Source: Litsea cubeba (taxonomy: Eukaryota; Streptophyta; Magnoliopsida; Laurales; Lauraceae). From it: 64,000 nt of DNA. The stretch is from contig CM022948.1 in the NCBI GenBank assembly GCA_012931725.1, positions 73,788,552 through 73,852,551 of the forward strand, in the 5' to 3' direction. A model generated the notes under the pieces. It did not search any database, had not been told where the DNA came from, and saw only the letters and a program-made list of their open reading frames with translations. Numbering within the stretch: the first letter of the stretch is position 1; each line of letters opens with the position of its first letter. The position numbers and the translations under genes are program-made. Positions 24,039 through 55,575 of this stretch are shown piece by piece.

Positions 24039-24812
24039 TGTAAGTGTGTAAAAATTACGGGCTTGGAATCAGGGATTAGGACCCCTGTTTTAGGAAGTCT
24101 CGACGAAGATTGACGTGACTCCGACCGGACCTGAAAAAGGAAGAGAGGAAGCAAGTCAGAGGACCCTGGCTGTGGGCAGCACAAGGCTCTCCGATGCCTA
24201 AGTCAGTAAATGGTCTGAGCAGTAGGACAGAGATAAGGGAGAAGAGAGACAGAGTAACAGCTCTCTGGTTGTGGTGTGCATACCTTAGAATGGAGTTGGA
24301 GCTTCTATTTATAGAAGAGGGGGTTGATCTGCATGGGCGAGCCCCATGATGGGTTTTGCCACTCGAGTGGCCTTGTCCACTCAGCCCATACTTCATTAAA
24401 TGGCAGTTCGATCAGCCCATTGCGCATTAAATGCAGGTCTAATCGGGCCTTACCTCATCTGACTTTTGGGCCTAGTCCCATCGGGCCTGGCTTGAGGCCA
24501 TGCTTCGATGGGACGTGGCTACTGGATGCCACGCTGTCAGGGATAAGAGGTGGCCAGGATGGCTTTGTCAGTTACAGCTGGACACTCTTGAGAGGACAGC
24601 TGTTACCGCTCATCTCGGCTAAGGTTCTGGCTCTGGCGCCGAACTAAGTAGCCGAAGTGGAGGCTTTGTATTGAGGTCGGGGTGCCCGAGACCAGAGACG
24701 GTCTTGAGTTCGGATAATAGATGAGCAACGTTTGCCGAGATCAGGGCACCATTAATGGGCATAAGCGTTGAAGTTAGCATAACCTCGGCACTTTGGGAAA
24801 CATCCCCACACA
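24039..24812 (-). mobile_element. Solo LTR of a Tat-group Gypsy element
   Basis: Sense is on the minus strand: it starts TGTGTGGGGATG at 24812 and ends ...CACTTACA-like at 24039 (plus strand TGTAAGTGTG). It shares the GTCAGAGGACCCTGG block, GCTCTCCGATGC, a TATA box (plus strand CTATTTATAG near 24307) and the CCACTCGAGTGGC palindrome with the LTRs at 32611-49483, but is clearly diverged. No internal sequence adjoins. TAAC occurs on both sides, a possible partial TSD. Confidence 0.8.
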
Positions 24813-25421
24813 TAACCCTTTAATATTACATCCATCCTAATTTAACACTGATCTAGGAATTTGTTGCTATCTTGATAATTTACAATCTACAATAGTAAGA
24901 ATTTGAGGACCTAAAACTAAGTTGTTAGGATCATTTGATAGGCAAAATATTTGCTGTATTCCTAATAGACACCCAAACGGCCCCAGATCTCCTTCAACTA
25001 CCATGTAGTTTGGTGGCCTCACAAAGAGGTGGTCATTTTTATTAAGGAAATGCCCAGAAGTCATGTGGGCTCAAACCCTGCTCATAATAAGAAGTTATTC
25101 ATTGGTGCTTCCAAAATAAAGCATAATAGGTTAGAGTGGATCATGTGAGTCTCTGACATTGATACTTCTTGAGTTTATTAGAGAGTGGAACCTTGGGGTT
25201 CATTTATTGAAAATTCAGTATGCTAATTTGTATATACAATGGACTTCCTCACCATGTAAGTAACATGTCGTTACTCATCATAAGGTCAATGCTATGATAT
25301 GGCCAACTCTTATCATACTAAAATTTAGAAAATCCCACATAAGCCAGGGACTTATATTTTGAGTGGCTGGAATTTTTAGTAAGTTGGTCAACTATAGAGT
25401 TTCACTCAACTAGGTATTCTT

Positions 25422-25769
25422 TAAGGTCACGTTTGGCAACCAATATTTTAGGAAAAATATTTTCGGTTTTCTAAAATTGGAGTTAATTCATGTTTGGCAA
25501 TTGTAAATTTATGAGGATTTGGACGAATAAAAATCTTCATTTTTTATAGGATTTTCAGATCCGACCACCACCTATAAGATTTGAAAATCCTCAATTAAGT
25601 GGATTTGCACATCAAACCCCATGTTTCTCATCTATATTCATCCATACACACCAATATCAAAGTGAAATCCTCAACTATACAAATCTATAGTGAAGAATCT
25701 TTATTGCAGTGATAGTGAAGAATCATAAGATCTATGTATTCCTCCCCTATTACCAAACATGCCCCTAAG
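25422..25769. mobile_element. MITE-like element
   Basis: The termini TAAGGTCACGTTTGGCAA and, reverse-complemented, CTTAGGGGCATGTTTGGTAA form ~20-bp imperfect TIRs around a 350-bp AT-rich non-coding core. The GTTTGG terminal word is common in plant hAT/Harbinger MITEs. No convincing TSD, so the family is open. Confidence 0.45.
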
Positions 25770-27315
25770 ACATAAGAGTATCTATACTTATTAAGTTGTG
25801 GTTTGTTTGCACGCATGTACACATGTAAATGATGCACATGCATAACCATTAGCATTATCACATTTGTTTGTGTCCATTTGCATATGAAAATGATGTATGA
25901 ATGAGATGTAAAAATGGCATATAAATGGGATCGTTTTTATATGAAAATTTATGCATAAAAAGAGTGTGAAACCATTAAACACCTTTTGGTCAGAAGATGC
26001 ACAATACAAGTTCCACCCCTAACAAATCTTCATTTTGAACCTCATAGATCTTACATATGCAAAAATAGTGCTTCTAAAAAACATGATTTGTATTTCACAT
26101 GTAATAAGTTTTATATCTACAATATTCACACATGTAAATGGCATTTCACATCAAATGTAAAAAATGCAGATAACTCCTGAGATTTTTTTTTTCATATTTA
26201 AACTGATTAGGTTAACAATACGTAACAAAGGTGGAGGAATAACACGTGTGCATATTGCAGAGATAAAAAAATTCAAATCATTAACATAGATGTAATGGTT
26301 GAGATAGACTGTCAATGTCCAATTGGACCAAACCTAGAGTTTTATATTTGCCCTTGAAACTGGGCTTGTGAACCACGTTCCAAGGGCCCAATGCCACATG
26401 ACTCGCGTGGAACGCAAGCAAAGCAGCAACCCCATCACATCATGTAGATATGATATAAAACAGGAGGAGATGGAAGATGGATAAGGGAGTAGAAATTATT
26501 TTCATATGTATCATAATTCAATAGATGTTTAATATTTTAAAATTGGCACGTTTGTATAACATACGTAGAAAAGTAATTTCTTGATAGATTTATTAGTATT
26601 ATTATTTTCTTGAGTGGTGGGGAGAGGGGGCATGAAAATGCATTTCAATCTTCTCTTAAAAATTGATTTTCATGGCATAATAGAAAATTATTTTTCTTTG
26701 TAATTTTTCATGAAAAAACTATTCTACATATATAAGTGCAAGAAATGACCACTACATTTTTGTAAAAACTTTGGTATACAAATAAGCTCTCGAGGTTGTT
26801 TGTCTTTTACGCATGTGATATGAAAAAGTATAAAATTTACACATGTGAAACATATGATCATGTTTTTATTTTTTGGAAGTACCATTCTCACATTAGTAAA
26901 GTTTGAATCGTATCTTTTACATAGGTAAAGACTTTTACACATCAAATTCTCTTTTAAGAGACTTTGTTTTTTTATGTGTGATTCAGTAAATACTCACATA
27001 CCTAGAGACATTTCTCATCGAAGTTCCTTACCCATCCATGCTTTAATGATTGATGAATTCTTGGTTGTTTCTGAACAAAGAAGTGCCTCACCACTGAGCT
27101 AGCGATGGATTGACAAAATCAATGAAAATTCATAATATCAAACTAAATATTTGGAGTTTGTGTACTAGTAAAAACTTTAAAAATTCCGAAAAAAATTTAG
27201 AAGCCTCAAGAGTCACAAAAAATATAAGGCAGCGAAGGGGTTCGATCTTATGCCTCTCTTAGATAAAAACTATGGAAACGCCTTTTTCAAGAGGAAGAAG
27301 TAAATATCAAAGTTC
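25770..27315. other. Intergenic
   Basis: AT-rich sequence with many short open frames that look random. I see no gene or bounded element. Confidence 0.5.
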
Positions 27316-27415
27316 TTTAACTTATGCACCTTGCCCAGGATCAATCCCTAGCAGGGTGGTTTCCAGTTTCATCTCCTGGCCACTAGGCCAACTCAGCAAA
27401 AAAAAAAAAAAAAAG
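27316..27415 (-). mobile_element. tRNA-derived SINE head
   Basis: On the minus strand, GAGTTGGCCTAGTGGCCAGGAG resembles a box A region and GGGATTGATCCTGG a weak box B. A homologous segment lies at 30112-30215, so this is a dispersed family. An A-run on the plus strand sits beside the 5' side of the head. Confidence 0.5.
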
Positions 27416-27484
27416 TTTGCATGTGGATGTAATAGGAGAAAATCTCTCAACATAAGGGACCATTTTCATTAAAAAAAAAAAACC

Positions 27485-28290
27485 CAAAGGAATTCCAATG
27501 TAACACAATCAGGACCTTAAAAAAGCTCGAGCCCGTTTGAATCAATTACTTCTTGTATAAGCCAATTCCATGTAAAAAAAAAAAAGAGGCTTGTTTAAAT
27601 CAAATACTTCCTATGTAATCCAATTCCATGCAAACAAATGGACCCATTCTATCAATAAAAAAAAAAAAAAGGCCGTCATCTAGTGCGGTCTTGCCGAAGC
27701 AGGGTCCTGGGAGGGTCCAGACTGGAGATAGACCTAACCTTTGGTAATTTTTGCACAAAGTGGCTGCTCCCAAATTTCGAACATGCATCATCATATATGG
27801 CACCCAAAACTTTTACCATTGCGCTAGAGCAATGACAGACCCATTCTATCAACGAATTCCTATAATATTACAATTTTATACAAACAAATAATGCACGTTT
27901 GGCAATGAATTCCTATGTATTCCAATTCCTAGCAACCAAATGAGCCCATCTGAGTCAATTACTTCATACGTATTCCAATTCCATGCAAATAAATAGGCCC
28001 ATTTGAATGAGTTATTTCCTATGCATTTCCAATTCCATGCAAACATGCAGGTCCATTCCAACAATGAATTCCTAAGCATTCCAATTCCAGGCAAACAAAC
28101 AAGGCCCATGATTCCATGCAAACAAATAGGTCCATTTGACCATAAATTCCTATGTACTTCCAATTCCATGCAAACAGACTAGTTCATATGACAATGAATT
28201 CCCATGAATCCAATTCCATGCAAGCAAGCATGCCCATTTGAATACATAGCTAGGTTCCAACTCCACACAAACAGATGAGCCCATTTGGTA
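27485..28290. repeat. ~51-58-bp degenerate minisatellite
   Basis: About ten diverged units contain CCTATGTATTCCAATTCCATGC, AAACAAATAGGCCCATT-type words and TGAATGAATT. An Au-like SINE (27656-27837) is inserted within the array. Open frames through it are repeat artefacts. Confidence 0.75.
27656..27837 (-). mobile_element. Au-like SINE with 15-bp TSD
   Basis: On the minus strand it runs from TGTCATTGCTCTAGCGCAATGG through GGGTGCCAT, GCAGCCACTTTGTGC, GACCCTCCCAGGACCCTGCTTCGGCA to a terminal T-tract, the arrangement known for plant Au SINEs. It is flanked by GACCCATTCTATCAA at 27641-27655 and 27838-27852. Box B is decayed (ATGTTCGAAATTT) compared with the second copy at 62884. Confidence 0.8.
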
Positions 28291-28932
28291 GGAGCCAATT
28301 TGACTGCATAAATTAGAAGAGGAAAAATACTGTTTCCAAACCTGTGTCCTTTATACCATCTTACAACTCAACCCTGAACCTGAACTTGGTATCTTAAGGT
28401 TGGCATTTCCAAATTGAACGATGATGTAATAGCTTTGCTTAGGCCTATACTTGCCTTTTCACTCGCCACCTAACACACACCAATTCATTGCACTCTGACC
28501 TTTCAATCAATTTCAAACCCAACCAGGTTTTAGAGTTGGAATTGACCCCCATTCAGACTCCAAATGTTTTAAAATCAAATGGCTTACAATCTATGAGTAG
28601 CCAATTTCTTTCTTTCTATCTTTTTTCTTTCTAGGTAACTATAATATATTCATTATTGGAAGAATAGTACAACCACAAAGATACAGAACCCTTGGAAAGA
28701 AAAAAAGGGGCATAAGAGCATTATACCCCAATCCCCGACAAAAACAATTACATAATAGAAACCACCCAAGGAAGCACTGTATCCAATCCCTACATTGGTC
28801 AAAATGTAGCTCTAAACAAAGAGGCTAGACATTTAACTGGAACCAGCTTTACCACAAAAATCCATTGAACTGTCCAGATCTAAGAGCTTCATGCATCCAA
28901 AGAACAGTGGAAACTTGGATCATCATCATTTT
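28291..28932. other. Intergenic / 3' flank of ENOD93-like gene
   Basis: Non-coding; probably includes the 3' UTR of the minus-strand gene ending at 28933. No other feature seen. Confidence 0.45.
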
Positions 28933-30718
28933 CTATTTATAACTGGAAAATTCGAGAAAAGCCTTCACATAAGCAACAATAAACTGGGAAGTACCTGCTG
29001 ATATGATCAAAGCCTGTGCAGTGGTATTGAGGTGAGTCTTTGCCCATGGAATAGCCCGAACACTGATCAACTGAAAGAAAAGAACAAGAACATTAAAAAA
29101 CTTAGCTCAAGACCTTTATTCTATTGATTAAAGAGGACTACTCTCCAATTGGTACGGATGCCCATGATCGATTTCAGATTGATCCGTCAACATTAGTCTA
29201 TTAAAAGTTATGCAGAGTTATGCAGTGTAGATTCATGTCCATATGTTCACAGATGATTATTTATTTATTTATTTATAATGGAGGGTGTTTACGCCTTTTG
29301 GACTCGACTAATTCCAATGGGTCCAGAGGAAGCCGGATAAATCTCCTGCAGCACCAATGTGGTAATGCAGTTTCAAACCCTTAACCTCCGGGAATAAATT
29401 ATGGTCCTATACCAATTGAGCTACCCTTCGGAGTTTACAGGTCGGCTTTTTTGAATGATAGAAAGAAATTACATGCAACCATCTAAAATAGGATCCAATG
29501 GCATCTACCATAGCAATTTCAGATGATGCCTCCGAAAATGGGGCAATGATTGAAAGGTTTAGATTGATGGAAATATCCACCCATTGACCTTGAAGATGAT
29601 TTACAAGCTCCTTTTTGCCCACTTTTTAGCAATATGGTTTACAAACTATGTTTTGGTATTAGTGTTACCATGATTTTAAAACATAGCTGCGGACATTATA
29701 TCAGCTGAAGGCAAAACCTTTGCTTATTGGCTGATGAATTGGTATTTCACTGATTGTCCATTTGTTCCACAGCCCTTTTTTACTAAATTGAAAAAAAAAA
29801 TGTAGAAAATAAAATAATTTCAAATCTTCGACTTAGTGATTCTTTGAGTGTTCTAAATTTCAAATCAAATAACAAAATATAATATGAAGGTTATGACGCT
29901 GGGATCTCATTTGCAAAATGAGATCCCAGCGTCTAGAGATCGGTCACACGGCCCGGCCAAAAAATCCGGGCTGTGTAGAACGGCTGAATTTTTTTCCCCC
30001 TATCGGCCCATTTGTTTGCATAAAAACACGAAATTGAAGTGAAAGAAATTTACGAGGAAATGGGTTCAAACAAAGGAATATTAAAGAGAGGAATCATAGG
30101 GTTGTTGCTGTGGATATAGCAGGCCCGCTCCCACAGCTCTCCCTAGGGATCGATCCTTGGGAGGGTAGCTTTACTTCATGTCTCCTGGCCACTAGGCCAA
30201 CCAAGCTAAAATAAATAAGGAATATTAAAGAAGTGAAGGTGAATAATAAATGTGGGTGGAACTTGACTTCCGGGAGAATTTGATTTACTATGGTGATGGC
30301 GGCGTTTTCAACTTCCATAAAAGGGAAGACTACATGATGGTCATTTGCGAATCTTTAATTTTCTTCAATTTTGGCCACTTTTAGGAATTCAATTCCATGA
30401 AAACATAAAAAAAATCCTTAAAAAAATAAGATTATAAAAAGAACATGCATGAAATCACATTTTGTAACTAGAAAAACAGCACAAACCCATGTTATGAAAC
30501 CCCAAACGCATCTATATTCTAGAGATCGTGCCTAAACAAAATTCCAAAACCCAATGATATTATATTTGGCAATCACCAACCCTTCTCACCCAAAATCTAA
30601 ATTCAAATAGAATACACAATGAAAACAACAAAACGAAAATCTAAACAGGAGGCATACCGTTGTATCGCGCTGGTCACACATGCAATGGAGGCCCATTTCA
30701 ACCCTGCACGCACTCCCT
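28933..30718 (-). CDS. ENOD93-like (early nodulin 93 family) protein, partial or degenerate
   Basis: Two minus-strand exons are recognisable: 30718-30658 (EGVRAGLKWASIACVTSAI) and about 29062-28933 (VRAIPWAKTHLNTTAQALIISAG, then a divergent tail to a stop at 28933). ENOD93-family proteins are small, probably mitochondrial or membrane-associated, with a conserved EGVRAG-KAA-IA...SAIPTL..VR..PWAK.NLN-TAQALIIS core; that core is visible here. Phase works with the acceptor before 29062 (CG plus T gives Arg), but this drops about three residues at SAIPTL. An alternative acceptor at 29070 gives an immediate stop. The C-terminal FIVA-like string is kept while the rest diverges from the usual tail. 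I cannot find exon 1 with a start codon upstream. The intron holds two SINEs. Either a divergent gene or a pseudogene. Confidence 0.55.
29275..29437 (-). mobile_element. tRNA-derived SINE in the ENOD93-like intron
   Basis: The minus strand has box A TAGCTCAATTGGTA and a box B-like GGGTTTGAAACT about 40 nt later, followed by a ~95-bp body ending in CACCCTCCATTAT. It resembles the head of the 9022 SINE but has a different body. Confidence 0.6.
30112..30215 (-). mobile_element. tRNA-derived SINE head, same family as 27316
   Basis: The minus strand carries GGTTGGCCTAGTGGCCAGGAG and GGATCGATCCCTAGG, shared in order and spacing with the copy at 27316-27415. Confidence 0.5.
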
Positions 30719-31941
30719 CTGCAAACCAAAAATATCCCACAAAACTTGAGTCAAAGAAAACAACCCATGATTGCAAATTCAATAATATTAAGGTCAAGTT
30801 CGGAAACAAGTTTTCAGAGAAAAAGATTTTCACTTTTCACAAAACCCAGTTTGGCAATTGTAAAACTCCAATGAATTAGCAAAATTGTAAATGGGCCCAC
30901 CTGGGTTCTCAGGTCGGACTGACGTATATGATGTGAAAATCCTCAGCTGAAAAAAGCGGGCATAAATTCCTCAGTCTGTGGATTCCTCACATGTTACAAA
31001 TCCTGAGGAATCCTAAAATCTGGATTTCCCAAGGAAAAAGGTCATCTTCGTCATCACCATCTTAATCTAATCAAATACACCAAGACGACTGCCGATCAAA
31101 AGGGATGAAGGTATGCATAAAAAAAAAAGGATAATGACCGCACAACAGGTCTTAAACCCGACAATCACCCCAAAAATGTTTAAAAAGATATAATTACCAC
31201 ATAAATGTTCATCCGTAGGATATCTCACATTGCAGTATCCTAGGGATGTAGGATATTGCATTATGTGATATCCTATCGCAAGATTACCCCTTTTCGTCCA
31301 AACGGAAAGCACATTTCACTTTGCACCAGCATCTTGATACATCGCGGTCAATGTATATCTAAAAAAAAACCGAAAAATCAGAAAAGACTCAGCCGAGTTC
31401 ATCTGATTCGACTCAACTCAACTCAACTCAACTCAGTCCGACTCTGAGTCCGATTCCTGTATTTGAAACACTGCATCACTGACCACCCTTTGCATAACCC
31501 CGACATCCACCATTATCATTATTAAAATGAAGATCAAACGAAAAACAAAGGAAGAAAGAGGGAAAAAGCAAAGGGAGCATTCCAAAAAACGCACACGACG
31601 ACGCAAAAACGAATTCCTGCGTTTTTTTTTACCGTTGGGAGTCATGTCTGCCACTGTCGTGCAGGACAGACATCCCCCTCTTACGGAATCCACATCTTTC
31701 CCAAACCCCATTTCATATTCCCTTTCAAATCCGCTCTTCACTTCCAGCTTGTTTCATTTCACTCTCTCAGTCACAACAAACAAATGAGAGAGAGTTGGAG
31801 CAGACCCAGATAAGATACAGAGATATGACGCTGAATAGAGAGTGATAAAAAAAAAAACCCAGAAAGATTTCTCCAAGAATCGAAGAAGAAGAGGGAGGGA
31901 GGGAGAGAGAGAGAGAGCTACTCTTTTTTCAGTTCCTGTTG
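30719..31941. other. Divergent upstream region between ENOD93-like and glucanase genes
   Basis: Holds the missing 5' part of the minus-strand ENOD93-like gene, if present, and the promoter/5' UTR of the glucanase. The last ~50 bases contain a GAGGGAGGGAGAGAGAG tract. A GACTC-rich stretch (31384-31455) echoes the MITE-like sequence in RPC7. No further gene is supported. Confidence 0.45.
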
Positions 31942-52272
<20,331 letters not shown>

Positions 52273-52411
52273 AGATATGGAAGGACTGAGGTTGAAAGAG
52301 AGAAACGTATTGTTTGAAGACAAACGAAAGTACTTGAAGAGTTGCAGATAGGAAATTCTGTAGAGGCATGGCATAGCCCCACATGTAATTTTGTTTTAGC
52401 TGTCTGTAGAG

Positions 52412-52770
52412 ACTGCCTTTATTTTATATCTATGGATAGCTGAATATGCAGTCGGATGAGAGAGGCTTTAAATATAACTGTGGATTTATGATTCTTCCAG
52501 CATGCACTCCCATGATTGTAAGCTTAAGCTTGTGATAAGCAATGCTCTTCAGTCTTTGTTTAATAGATGTATTCAGCCTTTATTATTATATCTATGGATA
52601 GATACTCTAGTGTAGCATTCTGTATGTGCAGTCAGATTAGAGGCTTTAATATAACTGCGGCCCTGCGGATTTATGATTCTTCCAGCATGCACTCCCATGA
52701 TTGTAAGCTTAAGCTTGTGATAGGCAATGGCTCTTCAGTCTTTGTTTTATAGATGTATTCAGCCATCTAC
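52412..52770. repeat. ~170-bp tandem duplication in the glucanase 3' region
   Basis: Two copies share TTATATCTATGGATAG, TTTATGATTCTTCCAGCATG, CACTCCCATGATTGTAAGC, TTCAGTCTTTGTT and AGATGTATTCAGCC. It probably lies in or just after the 3' UTR. Confidence 0.85.
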
Positions 52771-54164
52771 ATTTTTTGTTTTATAGATGTCTTCAGCCAT
52801 CTCCGTTAAGCCTCATATTGTATACTTGGGGGTCATAGTTAAGTGATATAGGCAGCTGATTTGGCTAGTCCACCCCACAAAAGCAACCCAGATATGGGGA
52901 TGCAAACCATCTCATATTTGGTCCCTTTCCCTTGGAATGTTTGCTTTGTTTCTGAGTTTATGTTTGCAGGGAATTGATCTTTGATAGAATCAGTCAGCCT
53001 ATTCCCAATATATTTGTTGATGTTTCACAAAATTGCAATTTGGCCTTGGTGCTCAAGTCTTTTAACTTAATTTTGAAAATGCAAAGAGAAATCTTTATAT
53101 GCCTTACAATAAGCTAAATTCACTAGTTGTGTGACTAACATGCTTCATTCAATTATTCCAATGGGTGGAGCAAAACTCTATCGGCAAGTGATGAATCTGT
53201 AAGACTGCCAATGTTTTGGGCCGGAATAATCCTGTCTGGTCCAGGTGTAGGTCAGGATCTGACCAAATTATTGGGCAATCAATATTTATTAATATGGAAT
53301 GCAGCTTGTTATAAATTTAGGCACGCAAGAATCACAAGTGATTTGGATCAGTCCATGGGTCAACTGCAGTTACACACTTATGAGCTTGGACTGAGCCTCC
53401 CCTGCTAGGCATGGTTAGTAATTACTCAAACCATGCTCAGAGGGTGAAATGGAGTAAGGGTTGGGCCAAACTCAGCCGATATAAGTTGGGTTGGACCTTA
53501 TTTTTCTGGCATGATGGTTGAAACTTGAACAGGTTATGGGCCTTTTTTGTCTGGCTACATTTATGGGCTAGCCTAGCTGATATGTTTAAACCGAGTCTTA
53601 GTTTTTTCAACCAAGTAGTGCGGCCGAATTTTTTGCACAATTCCACTGAGTTTTCTTGTGTTGCTCCACTTTAATTTCACAGATTTTTTTTTTTTTTTTG
53701 GGTAAAGTCAATTTCACAGTTCTAAAAATAATATCCCCATACTCTATTGCCATTGCTCTGCCCAGATGATCAGATCCAAGCAGTTCAATCAACCAGGTGA
53801 TCCAGTCTATTGCCATTTGTCTGGTCGGTTTTCACTGTGAAAATGCTTTTTCCATGCTATTGTGAAAAATAATTTTTTATTAAAAAAAGTGAAAAAATAA
53901 ACTAAATTCTCTAAGACTATGTGGAAAACTTTTTATACTTAAGAGGATTTTTTGATAAAATTATGTAAAAAATCACATTAGATGTACGGTACACTCAAAA
54001 TGCCCTTATATTTTATCTACAACATTAAACCCCGTCACCCATTTTTTATTTTTGTTTGAACGACGATACCATTGTTCGTTTCTTTTGGTTGGGAAAGGAC
54101 CGTACGAGACTTTTTTTGGTGCACCAAACATCTAAGGTGATTTTTTTGATATAAATATTTTTTT
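52771..54164. other. Intergenic
   Basis: Non-coding AT-rich sequence between the glucanase and Derlin genes; no gene or bounded element seen. Confidence 0.5.
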
Positions 54165-55275
54165 TCTTCCTGCATAAGGGGTGTTTGGAAACAAGATATT
54201 TCAAGAGATTTTATTATATTATCTACTAGTTTAGAATATAATCTATGCATCAAAAAAAGAGGTGTTTGGATAACTTAGAAAGTATATTACAATATCTCAC
54301 TTTCTTCTAAAATCCTTCATATTACATTATTCAAGGATATGTTGTATAAGATAATCTTTTGTTACAAAATCTTTTTTATATACAAAAGAACTCATGAGCA
54401 ACCATTAATTATAGTGGTCCACTATAAGTTTTAACATTAATGATCATTATTGCAACTATGACTCTCAATATTTTAGGAGGGTCATATTGGCCCCACAATG
54501 CTTATAAATTTAATGTGGGGTCACATAACCCTACGACAATTACCTAGCCCTTGTTAATTAACAATTTTAGGAGGGTCTTACTAATGTCACACTAGGGACC
54601 CTTCATTGTGATTACCAACATTAGGTGGGTCTCACACTACCAAAATTAACTGGATTTCTTATTAATTACCAATATTGAATTGTGATTGCAGTTAGATGTT
54701 TGTCATCATTAAATGGGTCCCACTATTTGATACCTCCCCTTATGTTAATATGACTACCAACATCAAATGGGTCCCACAATGATTTCTCATACATAGATTC
54801 ATCAATGATACGTGACATTAGATAAGGTTTTACAAAAAACTAAATAAAAAATAGACAGGCCCATTTGTGATAATCACTAGTAGATGTATTACACTATGGC
54901 TATCAACATTTGGTGGACCTACATTAATCAAACAACATTGCTTGGATCTCAAGGTTTTAACATTTAATCATGTGATTTTTTAACAATAGTAGGTCTTACC
55001 ATGTTTATTAACACATGTGATTACAAATTAGTAGGTCCAACATTGGGTCAATTGATTACTTTCATTCCATTTCTTATTTAGTATATATATCATCTTGTAA
55101 AGTTTTTATAAATTGCCAAACACTTTAAAGGTACATTGGAGTTTGTAAATAAGTGACACTATATAATAATATGACACTATTTTATTCTATGATAATAAAA
55201 TCTTACAATATTTAAACTTGTTGATATTATATTATGCACTTGTCCAAACACCCCCTGAGTGCAGGAAAATTGCCA
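54165..55275. mobile_element. Possible ~1.1-kb TIR element
   Basis: The left end CCTGCATAAGGGGTGTTTGGA and reverse-complemented right end CCTGCACTCAGGGGGTGTTTGG are imperfect inverted repeats. The interior is AT-rich and non-coding, with scattered GTGGGTCYCAC words. No TSD is visible. Confidence 0.4.
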
Positions 55276-55317
55276 TTAGCAAGGAGCCCACGGCCCCACC
55301 GTTTCCAAAACCGTATC

Positions 55318-55362
55318 GGATTCGGATTCGGATTCGGATTCGGATTATATTATATTATATTA
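55318..55362. repeat. (ATTCGG)n and TATAT microsatellites upstream of Derlin
   Basis: About five ATTCGG units, then a TATAT repeat, 215-260 bp upstream of the Derlin ATG; probably promoter or 5' UTR. Confidence 0.85.
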
Positions 55363-55575
55363 TTGGCCGATATTGTCCTGGCATGAATTGAAAGAGTCTT
55401 GAAGCTTCTGGGTCTGGGTTCAGGCTTCTTCTAATTCTTTTTGTTCAAGTCACTTGCATTTTCCATCTCTAACCGTTAAATAGATTCAAGTATTGAATCA
55501 AATTAGATTTGAAGCTCTCACTCATCTCAGAGCTTTTGGAATTTTGGTTTCCATTCATCATCAAGTAGAGACAAG

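Noticed and set aside
27876..28169. Open frame with repeated Gly/Ile/Trp-rich peptide
   Set aside because: It is a translation of the ~51-58-bp minisatellite; no start context or family match.
31560..31741. Minus-strand string KKKRRNSFL as exon 1 of the ENOD93-like gene
   Set aside because: Some family members have a similar word, but I see no donor in the needed phase and no start that fits; left unassigned.
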